This document shows positions 1-12,504 of a stretch of 64,000 nt of DNA, in pieces. Positions within the stretch are counted from its first letter, which is position 1, and each line of letters begins with the position of its first letter. The stretch is taken from the NCBI GenBank assembly GCA_005408345.1, contig SEMN01000405.1, positions 372,001 through 436,000 of the forward strand. The letters are read 5' to 3'. The notes beneath the pieces are model-generated. The model made no database searches and was not told the DNA's origin. It saw only the letters and a program-made list of their open reading frames with translations. The DNA is from Macquaria australasica (lineage: Eukaryota; Chordata; Actinopteri; Centrarchiformes; Percichthyidae). The position numbers and the translations under genes are program-made.

Positions 1-2034
1 ATTTCAGTACTAATTGCTTTTAAAGCATCCCCACCTCACCCCTGATTTATGACAGTTCAGTCTAAATAGCAGTTTTCTCCTTCAGCGACTGTTAAGATAT
101 CACACCTTTCAGTGTATGTTCAGTTTGCCTGTGTCTGCACAGGTTTCCTCTGGGTGCTCTGCTTTCCTGCCTTAGTGCAAGAACATGCAGGTCAGAATTT
201 GAGTTTGTTCCAAGCAAACTGAGACCTTAAATAGCAATTTCGTCCTTCACACATCCTCAAGTACAAACATTTGTTCTCGCCCCTATGTAAGTTTAGTAAC
301 TTGACACTTACAGAAAAAGATTTGTCCACACTGGTTTAGTACTGAATTGAATAATTTGCTACAATGGATGTGGAGATAATAGTGGTGAGAGTGAAACCTT
401 GAACAAAGGTACAGTGGCCATTCTATTCTATTCAAACTTGGATCCTTTAAATACATTTTGGGTTGGGTGAAAGTTAACTTTTAACTGACTGGTCTGTTAG
501 AGGTTCGCTGGAATGAGCGCTAACCTTTGCTAATACATGACAGCTAGCTAACGTTAGGTTATATCCATGGTTGTACGTGAGCAAACAGCAGCAGACAGAC
601 TTAGCAGCGGTGTGGGAGTTCAGGTGAACTCATGACAGCCATCGCCCTAAATGTGCGGTCTTTTTCTCCCTGGCCTTTATTTGTTCGTAGCAGCCACACC
701 CCAGGCTATTATTATCATTCACTACTTATTTGAGGAAACACGGTATGGAATGTGAAAAATTATTACTGAAATATGAGGTTTTCTTTGGCCTTTTTGGCCG
801 CTCCAAGCACCGGTACCTTAACTGCACAGCTGATTTTTTTTTAAATTCCTATCTTTTATTATTCAATGAAACTTGTTTCAGTGCCAATACAACTTTTTCC
901 AGTACAAATGTTTCAATTCCAATGTTTCCTTTTTCAGTTCAGGTTTTGTTTTCAAAGCCAAATATTACTGTCACTGTCCTGGCTCCACACAAGGACCCCT
1001 GACGATTCTACAATTCGGAAAGTATACTGAACATCTGTGATGGACCCTTGAAGAACATAAAGAACACTGGAACCAGCAATGTTGAGGATGTATTGGAAAA
1101 ACACAATAAATATTACAACAAATTTCAGACTGCAGGAATTAAATAGCTACCATTTAAAAAAAAGATTAATATTGAGTAACTGTTACCAACATTGCTTTCA
1201 GTCACTGCCACTCTTCTCCAAGCTGTATGTGATACAACCTTCATCCTTTCACTTCCTTCTCCTCTGTCAATTCCCATTTTACTCAACTCTGTCTTTTGGG
1301 AAACACACATTGGGATGAGAGGACGTGCACAGGGCTTACTGTATAGGGGAATGGGTGTACGTGTGTGTATGTACACGGATGCATGCGTGTGTGTGTGTAT
1401 GTGATGGGGTAAGCATGGGGAACCCCAGAGAGCTTACAGCTCAATAGAACACAGCAGGAGTTTTAAAAGTATTTTAATAAGTATCATCCCTCGTGCAGAG
1501 AGAAAGGTCATTAAAGAGTACAAGTACCATGCAAGTGTCAAGAGTATTATGTTTAATGACAACAACTGCATCAGTGCTGTTAAATCAGGATGTCTTTGAT
1601 CCAAATCATGGACAATATCATAAAAAACAAGGGAGGAATCGCACTTGGATCTGAGAGCGATGTTACACGAAGCTGGTGCTCCTAATGCACAGTAACAAGT
1701 GTCTACAAGAGACGGTGAAGCACACTGCTTCCTTAAGATACAAAAGTAAAAAAGCCTTTATTATAGTGGCTACATCATTTTAAAAAAAGAGTTTATCAAC
1801 CGCACACTGGTCCTTAAGGTCAAACAAACTCACACATTGACAAGTAAATTAAGTACAAGCTTCAATCACACACACAAGGATCTTCAAAGCTCCCTCATTA
1901 CACCTGTAATCACTCAATGAATGAACACAATCTCACAGATAATAGTCATGAAAACATGTATACATGAAGATTTTCTTGACACCGTGTACAAACAATGCCA
2001 GGAAATAAACCCCCACTATAAAAACACGCTAACA
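1..2034. other. Single-copy DNA, no gene recognised
   Basis: No reading frame here looks like a protein family and no exon with plausible splice sites is evident. A short GT tract lies near 1386-1400. Two similar 24-25-base stretches near 62 and 227 (both reading roughly AAATAGCA.TTT..TCCTTCA) form a weak direct repeat. On the minus strand an AATAAA signal lies near 1756, but nothing else supports a transcript end. Confidence 0.5.
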
Positions 2035-2190
2035 CAAATAAAATGAATTGAAAAGAAGGAAAAAAACAATAGAAAAGAAAAAAAGGAATAAAACTAATAA
2101 TAAATAATAATAAATAGAACAAAAACAAAAAATGAAAAAACATGAAAAAATAATAATTAAATTTAAAAAGCGAAAAATAAAAAATAAAAT
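2035..2190. repeat. A-rich low-complexity tract
   Basis: About 155 bases are strongly A-rich on the + strand, with repeated AAAAGAAA, AATAATAAATA and GAAAAAAC words. There is no precise repeat unit. It could be a degenerate retroposon A tail or simple low-complexity DNA. No retroposon body is recognisable upstream. Confidence 0.7.
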
Positions 2191-5100
2191 GTTGTGAAGC
2201 TTGTACTTAATTCACTTTAATACACGATGTGTGGGCAATACATGTTGGTCTTGCTTTTAATCATATAGCTACTTTACTAAACTTTTGTACCTTAACAAAG
2301 CAGTGTGCATTGACTTTTTGGGGGGATTCATTTCCTTTCTTGTGGACATTGATGGACAATGTGTCTGAAGGTTGCTTGTATATTTTGATCAACATGCAAA
2401 CTCTGCATGTACGTTTTTTCACAAACTCAGGAAATTGCAAGAAATTCAAGATTGTGTCAAGTGTTTTCTTTGCAATATGAGTAGAAAAGCCAAGAAGACC
2501 CATCACACCTCTTCAGCAGTGGGGTAAACATTTTAATACATGTCACTAGTTAAAGAAAAGAAAAAAGATAAAATCACAATAACAGTAAATGTGCCAAGAA
2601 AATTAAATGTCTTTGCAGTTTTTACAGACTGATTTTCTGCAGCTGTGATGAGGGAGGAACCTCCATCATATCACAGGTAATGAATAATAAAAGGCCTAAA
2701 TCAGCTCAGATCAGCAAAGAGATGCAGTGCATACAGTAGTTCCCACAGCCCTGACCGTGACGGGGGGTGTGTGTTTGTGTGGGTGTGATCTGAGCTCACG
2801 TACCGTAAGTCAATGATAATAATGGTGGGAAAAATGTTCCATCTAGATGTGCTTCAAAATCCTTGACCCTCATTACATGCAAGACCAAACACATCAATCA
2901 CCTTAATTACATTTAGTGTATATTAAGATGAATGGTGGGAAAGTACTATGTTAAGATATTTATTGATTTTGATATTATGGTTAAAAATTAGATTACTTAC
3001 TTACACATTCTTAGAGCTAATCATGTAATGAGTGTCTGGTCACAATGCTGCAGTATCTCCCAGGCTTTCTGCTCCAAGACATACTGTATCTATCAGCCCA
3101 GACAGTCTCCAGTGCAAACAGCCAGATTAGCCCACAAGGCCACCCTGGGCCAGAAATCAGCTATGGGCCCCTATTAAACCCCCAATCTTCCCACTCTCTG
3201 TGCGTTGTGTATGTACCCTTTCACCTTCAAGTACAAAGTAAGTAGAGTGCACACTGCAAACTACACATGGCAGCTTAATTATATATTGTATACAGCTCCA
3301 GAACCCAACCAGAATTCCTGAGAGGGAATGCTACTTTCCCCCAGGTTTATGGTGTGTCAATTGACTTAAACCTGCAACAAGCTTTTTAATGTAGGCGTTA
3401 GTCAACTGCATTATTGAGTTGTTTGCACTCAACATACCAAGAAGTTCACAAAACTTACAGGAAAATGTTGCCTCAGAGTTGAATCGAAGTAACAGTTTTT
3501 ATAGTGTAGGCATTGTATCTGGCGTGACAACAAGGCTAGTTGTGTAACTGTCTTGGAATAATGCATGAACACGTAAAGTCAGAATGACAGTAATGTTTCC
3601 TGTTCTTCACATTCTGATGACATTGTGTGAATGTAGCATTAGTGGTGCATATTCCCAAACAAATATGCAATTAATGAAATTACTTCCAAAAACCTGGGGC
3701 TTTTGGGGCCCCTGGGGGTCTTGAGTACCAGCACAATTGTCCGTTTTGCCCAGCTGATATCCTGCCTTGCTGATACCCCAAACTCATGAACTCATCATTG
3801 ACATCAGGCGACACCACACCCCCAAAACCCCTACACTTGTCACCAATGACCCCATAGTCATCACTGACTCATTCAAATGTACTGGCATTCACATATACTG
3901 TGAATGGAACATCAACACAGACAATATGAAAAAGGACCAGACTAATCTTTCTACGCCTGCTCACTTTACAACACCTCTTGCTCCAATCAACAATGCAATA
4001 ACTGAAAGCATGCTCACACCTACCATAACAGTCTGGTATTACAGCATGCAAAAAGACAGAATGTACTTTCATCATGTATGCAGCTGTGTAACTGAAGTGA
4101 CTGTGTAACTGATGCTACCTTCCATGCTGCTGGCATTAAGCCCCTTATAGTTCACAGTTGCACTATACTGTGCTTGTCCTGCTGAAGGAAACACAAATTC
4201 AGCAGCCTGCCTCACATTCAAATGCACTTATTCATCCACAGGAGCCACCTAGAAGCTAGCTAGTTTTAGTCTTTACTGTTGGCTAATCAAAGCTGCCTAG
4301 CACAGCCACACTACTCTGCTGCTGGCCACTGATTGCACCAGGATAAAACTGCCAGTGTAACAAGGCCTTTAGGGCTGTGATGCTTTTAGAAACTAGGTTG
4401 AGAGAGTTACTCATAATTTGGCCTTTGGAGCACTGAATTATGAAATGAGGTAGCTCATTTAACCTGTCTCAAACTGCAACGCAAGAAGCTATGTGAACCC
4501 ACCACAGATGACGGATTGTTTTCACTTGCTTTAACATTGTCAGGCTAAACAAGAAATCGGCATGCTCATTAAGAGCAACAGTATCATGGTATTTGGTGCA
4601 AAGATGTTTGGAGGAAGAAAAAAAAAAAGGGCTCACACTGAGTCAGAGTTTTGCCTGGGGGACACAACAGAACACCAGGCCCAGTTTTGTATCTCTGTTT
4701 CATGCTAGCATTAAAAACACAGTTTGCCCCCTACCACACAAACAAAAATAGATAGCATGCTAGCACGCTAACATTAAACGACCAGCCACCAAGAGGTATA
4801 AAAGGAACGTGGATTAGCATGCTACCCATTAGCTATTCCTATCTCAAAACACTGCTAAAAATAGGTCAGATGGTGGTTTAAACACTGCTCTGTGGCCTTA
4901 GGTTGTTCAGAGCAAACAAAGATGAGAGGACACTGTGATCTAGCATGGTGGCACCATGTATTTTAATAAGTGAAGTAAGCGATGCAGAAAAGAATAAAGC
5001 TGAGGGATGGTGGAGGCAAGAGGCACCCCAGGACACAGCAGAGTCAGGATGTATGTTGGAAGCAAAAACAAGACAATTTATACGAGCAATTCTATAAAAG

Positions 5101-6244
5101 ATATCAGCCAAAAATACTCACATAGGCAAACATCTTATCTTTGAGGACAGGTATTTTTACAGACACGTTAGAAGGAAAAGTAGGGCCGTGGCTGCCAAGA
5201 AATGTCCCTTTATTCAATTATTATTGTTAATGTTAAGAGAGAGTTAGCAGTTGTGGTTGCACTGTTTTGGGGCCAATTTCTAAGGTCACTTAGAGCCTGG
5301 GACCAGCTCTGCAACCTGACTAGACGAAATATATGTCAAGGGAACAGTTCCAAACAGCTAGCCAAAAATGACTCAATGGACATGAGTCTTATTGTTTTAT
5401 CTGAGTCATTTTGGTCCAGCACTTTTCACACCATTGCTTTTATCCCTAGCCTACTTTCTTTATCTGTGGACCTGTTACCCATGGCCTCTTTATCCTTAAC
5501 CACCTGGTATCTAAAACGTTATGCTTTACCTCAAGAAAAGTCATCTCAGTTTACCAAAACCAAAACGTCTGGCATTGCTAGCTAGCTAGCAAGTAAGCTA
5601 AATGATGAATCCATGTAGTTCTACTATCACAACAAACTACTTTTTATATTTTTACTATCAAAACAAACTACACACCTCCTTTGGTAAGTGCTGAATGAAC
5701 AACAATGAAGAACAATTGATTTGACTGTGAAAGCTAATGCTGGAGGCAGGATGATTTGGGTCTAATTATGGGCTAGCTAACCAACTATGTTTCAATCTCA
5801 AATTGACTGGCAAAATGTTTAATATAAACTTAATCTGGTATTTTTGTTAAACATGAGGGTGTCTATGAATGTGTTGCTTTTATTAAGCCTTTGCTAGTTT
5901 TGCTAGCAGATGTGAAAAAAGGCAGATTTTTAAAAATCAAGGTATGTTTGCTGTGGGCCTTTACACTGTGTATTGAGACAGTTTTAATGTTACAGTGTTG
6001 GTAGTTCTTTTAGTAGGTTTCTCTCAAAGTAAATACATTTTTTCAGTCTCAATGCGACTCCATACATAAAACATGCTAAAACAAAAAGTTCCAGGGGGAA
6101 TAAGTGAAAACAGCAAGCAGCTCGCTAGCTTAATGAATCATTATTTAAAATTAAAATCACTGCAGTCAAACAAGTACAACAACTGTTTTAATGGCAATGC
6201 AGGAGGGAAATAGATAGATCAATGTTTCACACATGCACTTTCAT
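2191..6244. other. Single-copy DNA, no gene recognised
   Basis: No coding or RNA gene can be supported. The longest open frame (5202-5585, + strand, 127 codons) has no recognisable motif and an unremarkable composition. An 18-base direct repeat with one mismatch (ACTATCACAACAAACTAC) occurs at 5623-5640 and 5654-5671. GCTAGCTAGC words occur near 5580. Confidence 0.5.
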
Positions 6245-6303
6245 GCACACACACACACATTCATGCAACCCCCCCCACACACACACACACACACACACAC
6301 ACA
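6245..6303. repeat. (CA)n microsatellite with C8 interruption
   Basis: A CA tract at about 6246-6260 is followed by CATTCATGCAA, a run of eight C and then a purer CA tract to 6302. It is an ordinary compound teleost microsatellite. Open frames through it are artefacts of the repeat. Confidence 0.95.
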
Positions 6304-6506
6304 AGGTCCGAGCCTCAGTGAAGTTGCCATCTCAGCACAGTTCTCTGACAGCCTTTGGTTGTCACAACGATGATGAGGTCAGAGGTTTGGGGGCGGAGTT
6401 TGATCCTGATTGACAAAGACAGCCCTGACATAATCTCTACCAGTCAACCAGCCTCCCACTAGACTCTCTCTCTGTGAATGCATGTGTCTTTCTGTGGCTT
6501 TGTGGT

Positions 6507-6545
6507 TGTGTGTGTGTGTGTGTGTGTGTGTGGGGGGGGGGGGGG
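6507..6545. repeat. (TG)n + G14 compound tract
   Basis: An uninterrupted TG tract runs directly into fourteen consecutive G (6532-6545). The same TG-to-G14 architecture recurs at 26550-26584. The G run could fold as an intermolecular or slipped quadruplex and is prone to length error in sequencing. Confidence 0.93.
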
Positions 6546-7542
6546 TCCTTCATGTCCAGGGCATATCATAGCGAAAGGGGTGAAACTGACAAAACTTGGA
6601 GAGATTTTTTGACATATCTCTCTTTATATATGAGTGTGTCTGTGCACTGCCATGTATGAGTGTATTAGGCCGATAAAGCAAAACTGACACAGAGGAGAGA
6701 CAGATATATTTTGACAAGAGACTGTGTCAATCTTTTTGTGAGACCCTATCTTCCCTCAGGAGTTACACTGCCTCTCTCTGTCAGAAAAGAAAACACACTC
6801 ACCAGATATTGGCTCTGTCCAAACACTTCTACTGTAGAACATGTAATATGTCTTTTTTTCACAGAATAGAACAGATAGTGAGGCATTTTTGAGCTGCGAT
6901 ATGTAGGACTCAATTAAAAGTGCTAACTGTTGCATTTTCACTTCATAATGGGATCATAGCCTTGTTCATTTTGATACATTTGCATGATTACAGTAAATAA
7001 CTAAGACCAACCACAAAGAAGTCTCTATGAGCTGCAGCCCCGCAGGTTGCTGGGAGAATCACTTCTAGCATGTTAAAGCCAAAGATGACAGGAGAGGGGG
7101 TGGGGTGACTGGAGGCAAGTAGGCTTATGGGAAATGTCTTAATTTAACAAAACACCAATCATCTTCTCCACTATGGTCTTATTTGCTCACAGTAATTACA
7201 TCAAGGCATCACACTTAATCTGAGAATTGACATCTTTTTTTATTTTTTGCAATGCAACACATTTATTTTAGTTCAAGGATAACCTGAGATGAGCCATTTT
7301 GTTTTCAGGAGGGTATTTACATATAGAGTACATATACATTAACAAGTAACTAAAGCCAAATTTAACAAAAAGAAAAAAACAATACAAGAAGAATAAAAGA
7401 AATTAATGGAAACAAACAAAGAGCTATCCCTCAACAACAAACCACTTTAACCATATTTTATTTATCACCAGACTAACAACATATGGGAAGAATTAACAAT
7501 TAACAGACAAAATAAAATGTGGTCAATACTAAATAACAAGGT
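6546..7542. other. Single-copy DNA, no gene recognised
   Basis: I see no gene, structural RNA or interspersed repeat. An A-rich patch lies at about 7355-7440. Confidence 0.45.
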
Positions 7543-8272
7543 TAAAAGTCTACAACTACGCTAGCGGCTGTGTGAGGCTGTACTTAGGCACAGTGGTGCT
7601 TTGAGGTAAATGCAAACATCAGCATGCTAATGTGTTCAAAATGACAACTGTGACAATGACAATGCTAACATGCTTATGTTTAGTTGGTATAATGTTTACC
7701 CTGTTTATCATCTTAGTTGAGCGTGTAAGCATGCTAACATTTGCTAATAAGCATTACACACAAAGTACAGCTGAGGCTGATGGGAATGTCATTAGGTTTG
7801 CAGGTATTTGGTCATAAACCAAAGTATTAGACAAACTGAAAGTGACCTTATGATGGTTCCAAAAGAAAAATGTAGGGATTTGTGTAACAAATTTCATGGC
7901 AACATATTCAACAGCTGTTGAGACATTTCACTCATAACCAACCTCATGGTGGCACTGTAAAAAAAAAGTCAGGGGGTCGCCAAGGTCATTAGGATTTATC
8001 CTTGGAAATAATGAATGTACATAAAATGTTGTGTCTTTCCATCATGCAGATGCTGAGATATTTCACTGGATATATTATAACTTTGACCTGCTGGTAGGGC
8101 TAGATGAAGTCAGGGGATCACCAAAGTCACCGAGCCTCTGGGGATCAAGAATGTCTGTACCAAATGTCATGCCAATCCATCTACCAGCTGAGATTTTTCA
8201 GTCTGGACCAAAGTTGTGGACGAACCAACAGACCAACATTGCCATTGCTAGAACCATGCCCCTAGCATGGCA
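7543..8272 (+). mobile_element. AGCATGCTAA-family non-autonomous repeat, near full length
   Basis: This is the longest of four copies of one family in the window. It begins with AAGTCTACAACTACGCTAGC, continues with the 'cagtggtgctttgaggtaaa' block and the AGCATGCTAA cluster, and ends at ACCATGCCCCTAGCATGGC. The ends carry related GCTAGC/GCATGG palindromic words in inverted orientation, which suggests degenerate terminal inverted repeats and a non-autonomous DNA element. The interior contains roughly three related units of about 130-145 bases, each with a 'caaattTCATGgcaa...TTGAGAcATTTCA' core (near 7888, 8031 and 8159). It has no coding capacity. I recognise the wording from many percomorph genomes but cannot give its formal family name. 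Confidence 0.8.
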
Positions 8273-8544
8273 TACAGTCAACATACAGTCAACTGAATTA
8301 AAACTTCATGGAATTAATAATAATTAATGAGCAGTTCTGCTGAAACAAGTACAAATACACTCCTTTTACACACGGACACTGATATTGTCTAACGTGGGAC
8401 AACTATATGTATGTGCTTCTCTGCTGGTGTGCCTGTGTGTGTGTGGTGTATAAATGCTGACACAGGACTGTATTATTCACTTGATGGAGATCAGTTTGAC
8501 CTCCAGGTTAACCTGTTTTTTTCAGATCTGTCACATCCTCTGGG

Positions 8545-8545
8545 G

Positions 8546-8591
<46 letters not shown>
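8545..8591. repeat. (CT)n(CA)n compound microsatellite
   Basis: About 24 bases of CT repeat pass directly into about 22 bases of CA repeat. The junction is a single phase shift, typical of compound dinucleotide loci. The overlapping open frames reading Ser-Leu then His-Thr are products of the repeat. Confidence 0.95.
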
Positions 8592-8764
8592 TACACTCAT
8601 TGGTTTGACACAGAGACACAAATGTACTACACTCATGACGTGTCTGTCGTCATGTGTAAATGTTTGTGTGTGTCAAGGTTGGTTCATAGAAAGCTAATAC
8701 AGAAGCTGTGTGTTCTCAGCAGATCAATACTGTTAGTTAAACAAGCTGAAGGAGACTAGAAAGC

Positions 8765-9125
8765 ACTCTCTCTTGCCTTTTATTTCTCTTTTACTCTTGC
8801 CATCTTTCTCCCCCTCTTCTTCTCTCATCATTCTTCCATTCACCCTCTCTCTTTTTATCCTTCATTCCTCCCACCTTCCCTTCCTTCTCCCTCCATCCTC
8901 TTTCCATTTCTCGCTCTCTCTCGCTTCCTGCTACAGCTTTATTCTCTTCCATATGTCCTCCTTCCACTTTCTCCCCCTTCTTAGTCTACATTTCATTCCC
9001 TTTCTCAATCCTGCCCCCATCACTCCATCCTCCTACCTTCCATCTATCCTTTCCTCCCTCCACTCTCCCTCTTGACCTCCCTCTATCTCCAGTTTTCTCC
9101 TTCTTCTTCTCTCTCTTTCTTTCCT
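8765..9125. repeat. Long pyrimidine-rich tract
   Basis: About 360 bases are predominantly C and T on the + strand (purine-rich on the - strand), with recurring CTTCC, CTCTCTC and CCATC words and no fixed period. The bias is continuous enough to open long frames on both strands, none of which resembles a protein. Tracts of this kind can adopt triplex (H-DNA) conformations where they contain mirror symmetry. Confidence 0.85.
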
Positions 9126-10261
9126 GGCGACAGCTTGATGGGTAATTGGTTGACTGCAAAATCTAACTGATATGTGACAGGCAAAGACAGGATCTGCATC
9201 TGTGAAATGTGCTTTTGGATGCAAGTCAATTTTATTTGACTTTCACATTCGATATATATATTCACTCTTCAATATATATTGTATCCATCATATTTAGGCT
9301 TTTTAAGAATAAAACTCTAGAAGACAAACACTGACTGTATAACTGAATTCTGAATTTCGTATTCTAGCTGAAAACACTGGTATCAAAAGTATTGGTGTTT
9401 GCCTTTACACACCCGTATTAGATAAAATAGGATTCAATAACCTACTTACAGAGTTAAAACATAACTTACAAAAACATCAAAACACTGCAAGTCAACCAAA
9501 CTTTTTCTCATTTGAAATGGGTGTCTGGTGAGGTTAAATGAGCCCGGATTCCTGCTGTTCGGTCAAAACTTTTCACCACAATGAGGAGAAAGACAACTTT
9601 CAACATTAGTAAGAAAATGATGAAAGAAATTACCTCAGACAAAAGTTTTCACAGCCTGGCAGTGAACTCTATCACATCCTCTCAGGAAGAGAGCATATAG
9701 GGTTTTATCTTAATACTAAGGCTGCATTTTCTCTGCTATGAAGCATCAAAAGATCATAAGAGATTTGATAAGTGTGAATGACAAAAGGAAATATACTATG
9801 GTGAAAATGACTACTCCACCTTTTGGGCACTTTTTACAATTGAAGAAAAAGCAATAATCCTCAGGCGACTGTTTGGGCTGAATGATTTCCCTATCACAAA
9901 TAAACACCCTGTAGAATGCAATGAAAAGGAAGTAGGAAAGTGTTACTTTTATAGGTTGCATATCTGTTCCGTCTACCTACAGTGTGCCAGTGATAGTAAG
10001 AACAATTCTTATATGCCTATATGAAACTGTGCCTATAGAAAACACATGCTGCTGTCAATTCTGTGAGAATACACACATGGTATTTTTACAACATGAAAGA
10101 CAGATGACTGAAACGCATGACTGAATTGGTGAAGAATGAAAAATAAAAAGTGATATCTGATTTAAACAATAATGGGTTCAAATGAAACTGGAAGCAATAT
10201 CACAGCAATAGCAGTGGCGTACTCTGTTTTATTCTAATTTTAAAATAAGATTTTGTAAATA
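9126..10261. other. Single-copy DNA, no gene recognised
   Basis: No gene or repeat can be supported. A 'gcctttacacacc' word near 9401 resembles the terminus of the element at 10262 but has no partner. Confidence 0.4.
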
Positions 10262-10680
10262 AAGGCCTTTACACACCAGGAGGTGTTTTTTTTTCCGTGC
10301 AATTAATTCGCATGTGAAGATATTTTTTGAACTGTTGTTCTTGTCATGAGTACTTTCACACACAATGTGAATATTATGCGGCAATTGTTTCCACAATTGT
10401 TTGTGTTTCTCATCACCCTGTATTATATGACAGAGGACACAAAAATGACAATGAACTCAAGGACAACGTGTGAAGCAGCATCGCCAGTTGCAGGATAGTG
10501 AGGAACTGATGTAGATTACTTTTGGATGTAGTACAGTTGCTAGCAAGGCAACAGTGTCATAGCAGTGTCTATCTATCTATCTTTCTATCACAAATTTGCA
10601 TCACTGCCGGTATGAATAGTTTTGATGCGAAATATTTGCAGGTTATAGGTGTCGTCACGTCCCTGGTGATAAAAGGCCTT
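10262..10680. mobile_element. MITE with AAGGCCTTT-type inverted ends
   Basis: The left end reads AAGGCCTTTACACACCAGG and the right end, read on the minus strand, reads AAGGCCTTTTATCACCAGGG. The similarity continues inward to matching TTCGCATSTGA-like and TTCGCATCAAA words about 45-55 bases in. The outer 24 bases differ by only a few indels and substitutions. At 419 bases with no coding capacity it fits a non-autonomous DNA transposon. No convincing target-site duplication is visible next to the AAGGCC termini, so I do not assign a superfamily. A TCTA microsatellite (10567-10590) lies inside. Confidence 0.75.
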
Positions 10681-11977
10681 AAGAGGGCTTTCTTGCTCAT
10701 AAGGTACAATAAAGACAGCAATATGAGACAGCAGAAAAAAAAAAGTTTTTAACAATTTCAAGGCCCATGCTGCTGCTAAGGATGGAGGGCTTGTGTTGTA
10801 TATTGGGCTCCAGGGCCATCTCCTGTGTGGGTGTCCATTGAGATTGAGAACAGACTTGAGAAAGCAAAACTTTTTCCCACCACATGCCTTTGTTCTGCAG
10901 ACAAGTGTTGTATATGTTTTTCACAGGTAACAAGGTAGGTCACCAGTTTATGGGCCAATATGGGCTCAGATTCATCACTTATAAAGACATTTGCCATTTT
11001 GCACAATGAGAACAAATAAGAAGGTTGCATTCAACAACAACAAAAAAATGAAAAGAAAGAGGGAGAGGGATATGATTAAAGGATTTCTAGAGAGTGGGTG
11101 GCAGGACATTATGAGTAAATGGTTTAAGGTTTCAATAGAAATGTCAAGACTCATCACTAAAACAGTCATTAAAAGCTCATACACGCACATTGTTGAACAG
11201 CTAGATTACAAATGAGGTCTTCAGAGCTGTAATGTACTGTAGATCGGTGTAGAAGTAAGCCCCTTAACACCTGCTCTACGGGTGCATCATGATGGAGAGT
11301 TTCTGGTTGAGCATTATTGCTTTTATCAACGCTGTGACTTATTTGCCATTGATGAATGTAGAGTTTTATAGAAAAGAATAGAAAAGAAAATACTAAACAA
11401 TGATTCCACTTGTGTATAGTGTAGAATCACTTGGTTTAAGAAGTGTAGATATCCTGAAAAAGGCAGATCAATCCAATAGTTTAAGATACAGTAATGCAAT
11501 TTTCTCCTAAGAAAATTATTCAAAGTTAATATGCATGTATAATATATATGTAAATTCTTCTCACACCCTTGAAAATGAAACACTGTGGTCAGATTAGTGT
11601 AATTCTGTTTATTTAGTGTAAAAAATAGACCTTTTTTGACTTGACACAATAGGAAAAGCACAGGTGTATCTAATAACACTTACGATGGCTCTGTCCCATT
11701 TAGGTACCAGAGACCCTGGACACTAGAGCACTTACATGGAATGCAGCCATGATTAATGTTTAGCTACACCTGTGCTTGGTGAGTCATAATGTCCACCATG
11801 AGAACAGGTATGATTGTGACACCTGTACCCTGTCAACCAGTTGCCCCCTGTTGAGAGTTCCCTCTTAATCCAGCCGTCACCTGACTATTAGCCACCTTCC
11901 TGGCCAGCTGTTCTTAGTAAATCATTAACTTCCTACTATAAATAGAACACAGTTCACAGTCTTTGTTTGCCTGATCG
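10681..11977. other. Single-copy DNA, no gene recognised
   Basis: No gene can be supported. The 117-codon minus-strand frame at 11326-11679 shows no family motif and is AT-rich chance sequence. Confidence 0.4.
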
Positions 11978-12504
11978 TTAAGGGGGAACTGTGCCGATTT
12001 TACACATCAAAGTGTGTTTACAGGTGTAAAGGGAGTACGACTGCATATGAAAAAAAAATTATATAAAGCCTTTTGTGGTTCCAGAGGGAGCTGCGCAAAG
12101 TCTGATGAATTGACTCAAGTGATGTCACGTGAGTCAGCCTCGGTTAGGGCTGAAGACTACAAGTTTGAAAATGAAAAAAATATGCAGCTGTGGAGTTAGA
12201 AAGAAGTGAGTTTACCAGACCTCTGTAGCCCGCTCCTCATTTCTGCTTGAGGCTATCGAGCCTACATTAGCCGTTACTAGCATAACAAACCTGAATCTCC
12301 GACCGAACTGTCGGGGGTCGAATGGCATTGTGGGTAATGTAGGCGTAAGGTCTTGACCAGGAAGAAGAATGCATAGAATAGAAAAGACGATATCTCTGGT
12401 TCTGCTGCATCCATATTAATACTTTTGGGGTTTTTTTAACTGTCCATCGTGACTTTGACAATGTTATGGGAGTGCAATGCTAACTCGGTGTAGTACTCTT
12501 TTAA
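11978..12504 (+). mobile_element. TTAA-flanked MITE (piggyBac- or Kolobok-like)
   Basis: The left end is TTAA followed by GGGGGAACTGTGCCGATT. The right end, read on the minus strand, is TTAA followed by AAGAGTACTACACCGAGT. That is about 10 of 18 matches beyond the TTAA, a decayed inverted repeat. The internal block (Ccagagggagctgcgc ... cattgtgggtaatgta) matches my memory of an abundant percomorph repeat. TTAA target sites are characteristic of piggyBac and Kolobok transposons; the sequence alone does not decide between them. It has no coding capacity. Confidence 0.65.

Noticed and set aside
1740..1775. Polyadenylation signal of a minus-strand gene
   Set aside because: AATAAA on the minus strand is expected often in AT-rich DNA, and no upstream coding exon is visible.
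5202..5585. 127-codon + strand open frame
   Set aside because: No motif, and the length is within chance expectation for 64 kb of AT-rich DNA read in six frames.
5623..5671. 18-bp direct repeat (ACTATCACAACAAACTAC)
   Set aside because: Only two copies 31 bases apart; a local slippage duplication is enough to explain it, and nothing suggests a CRISPR or iteron array.
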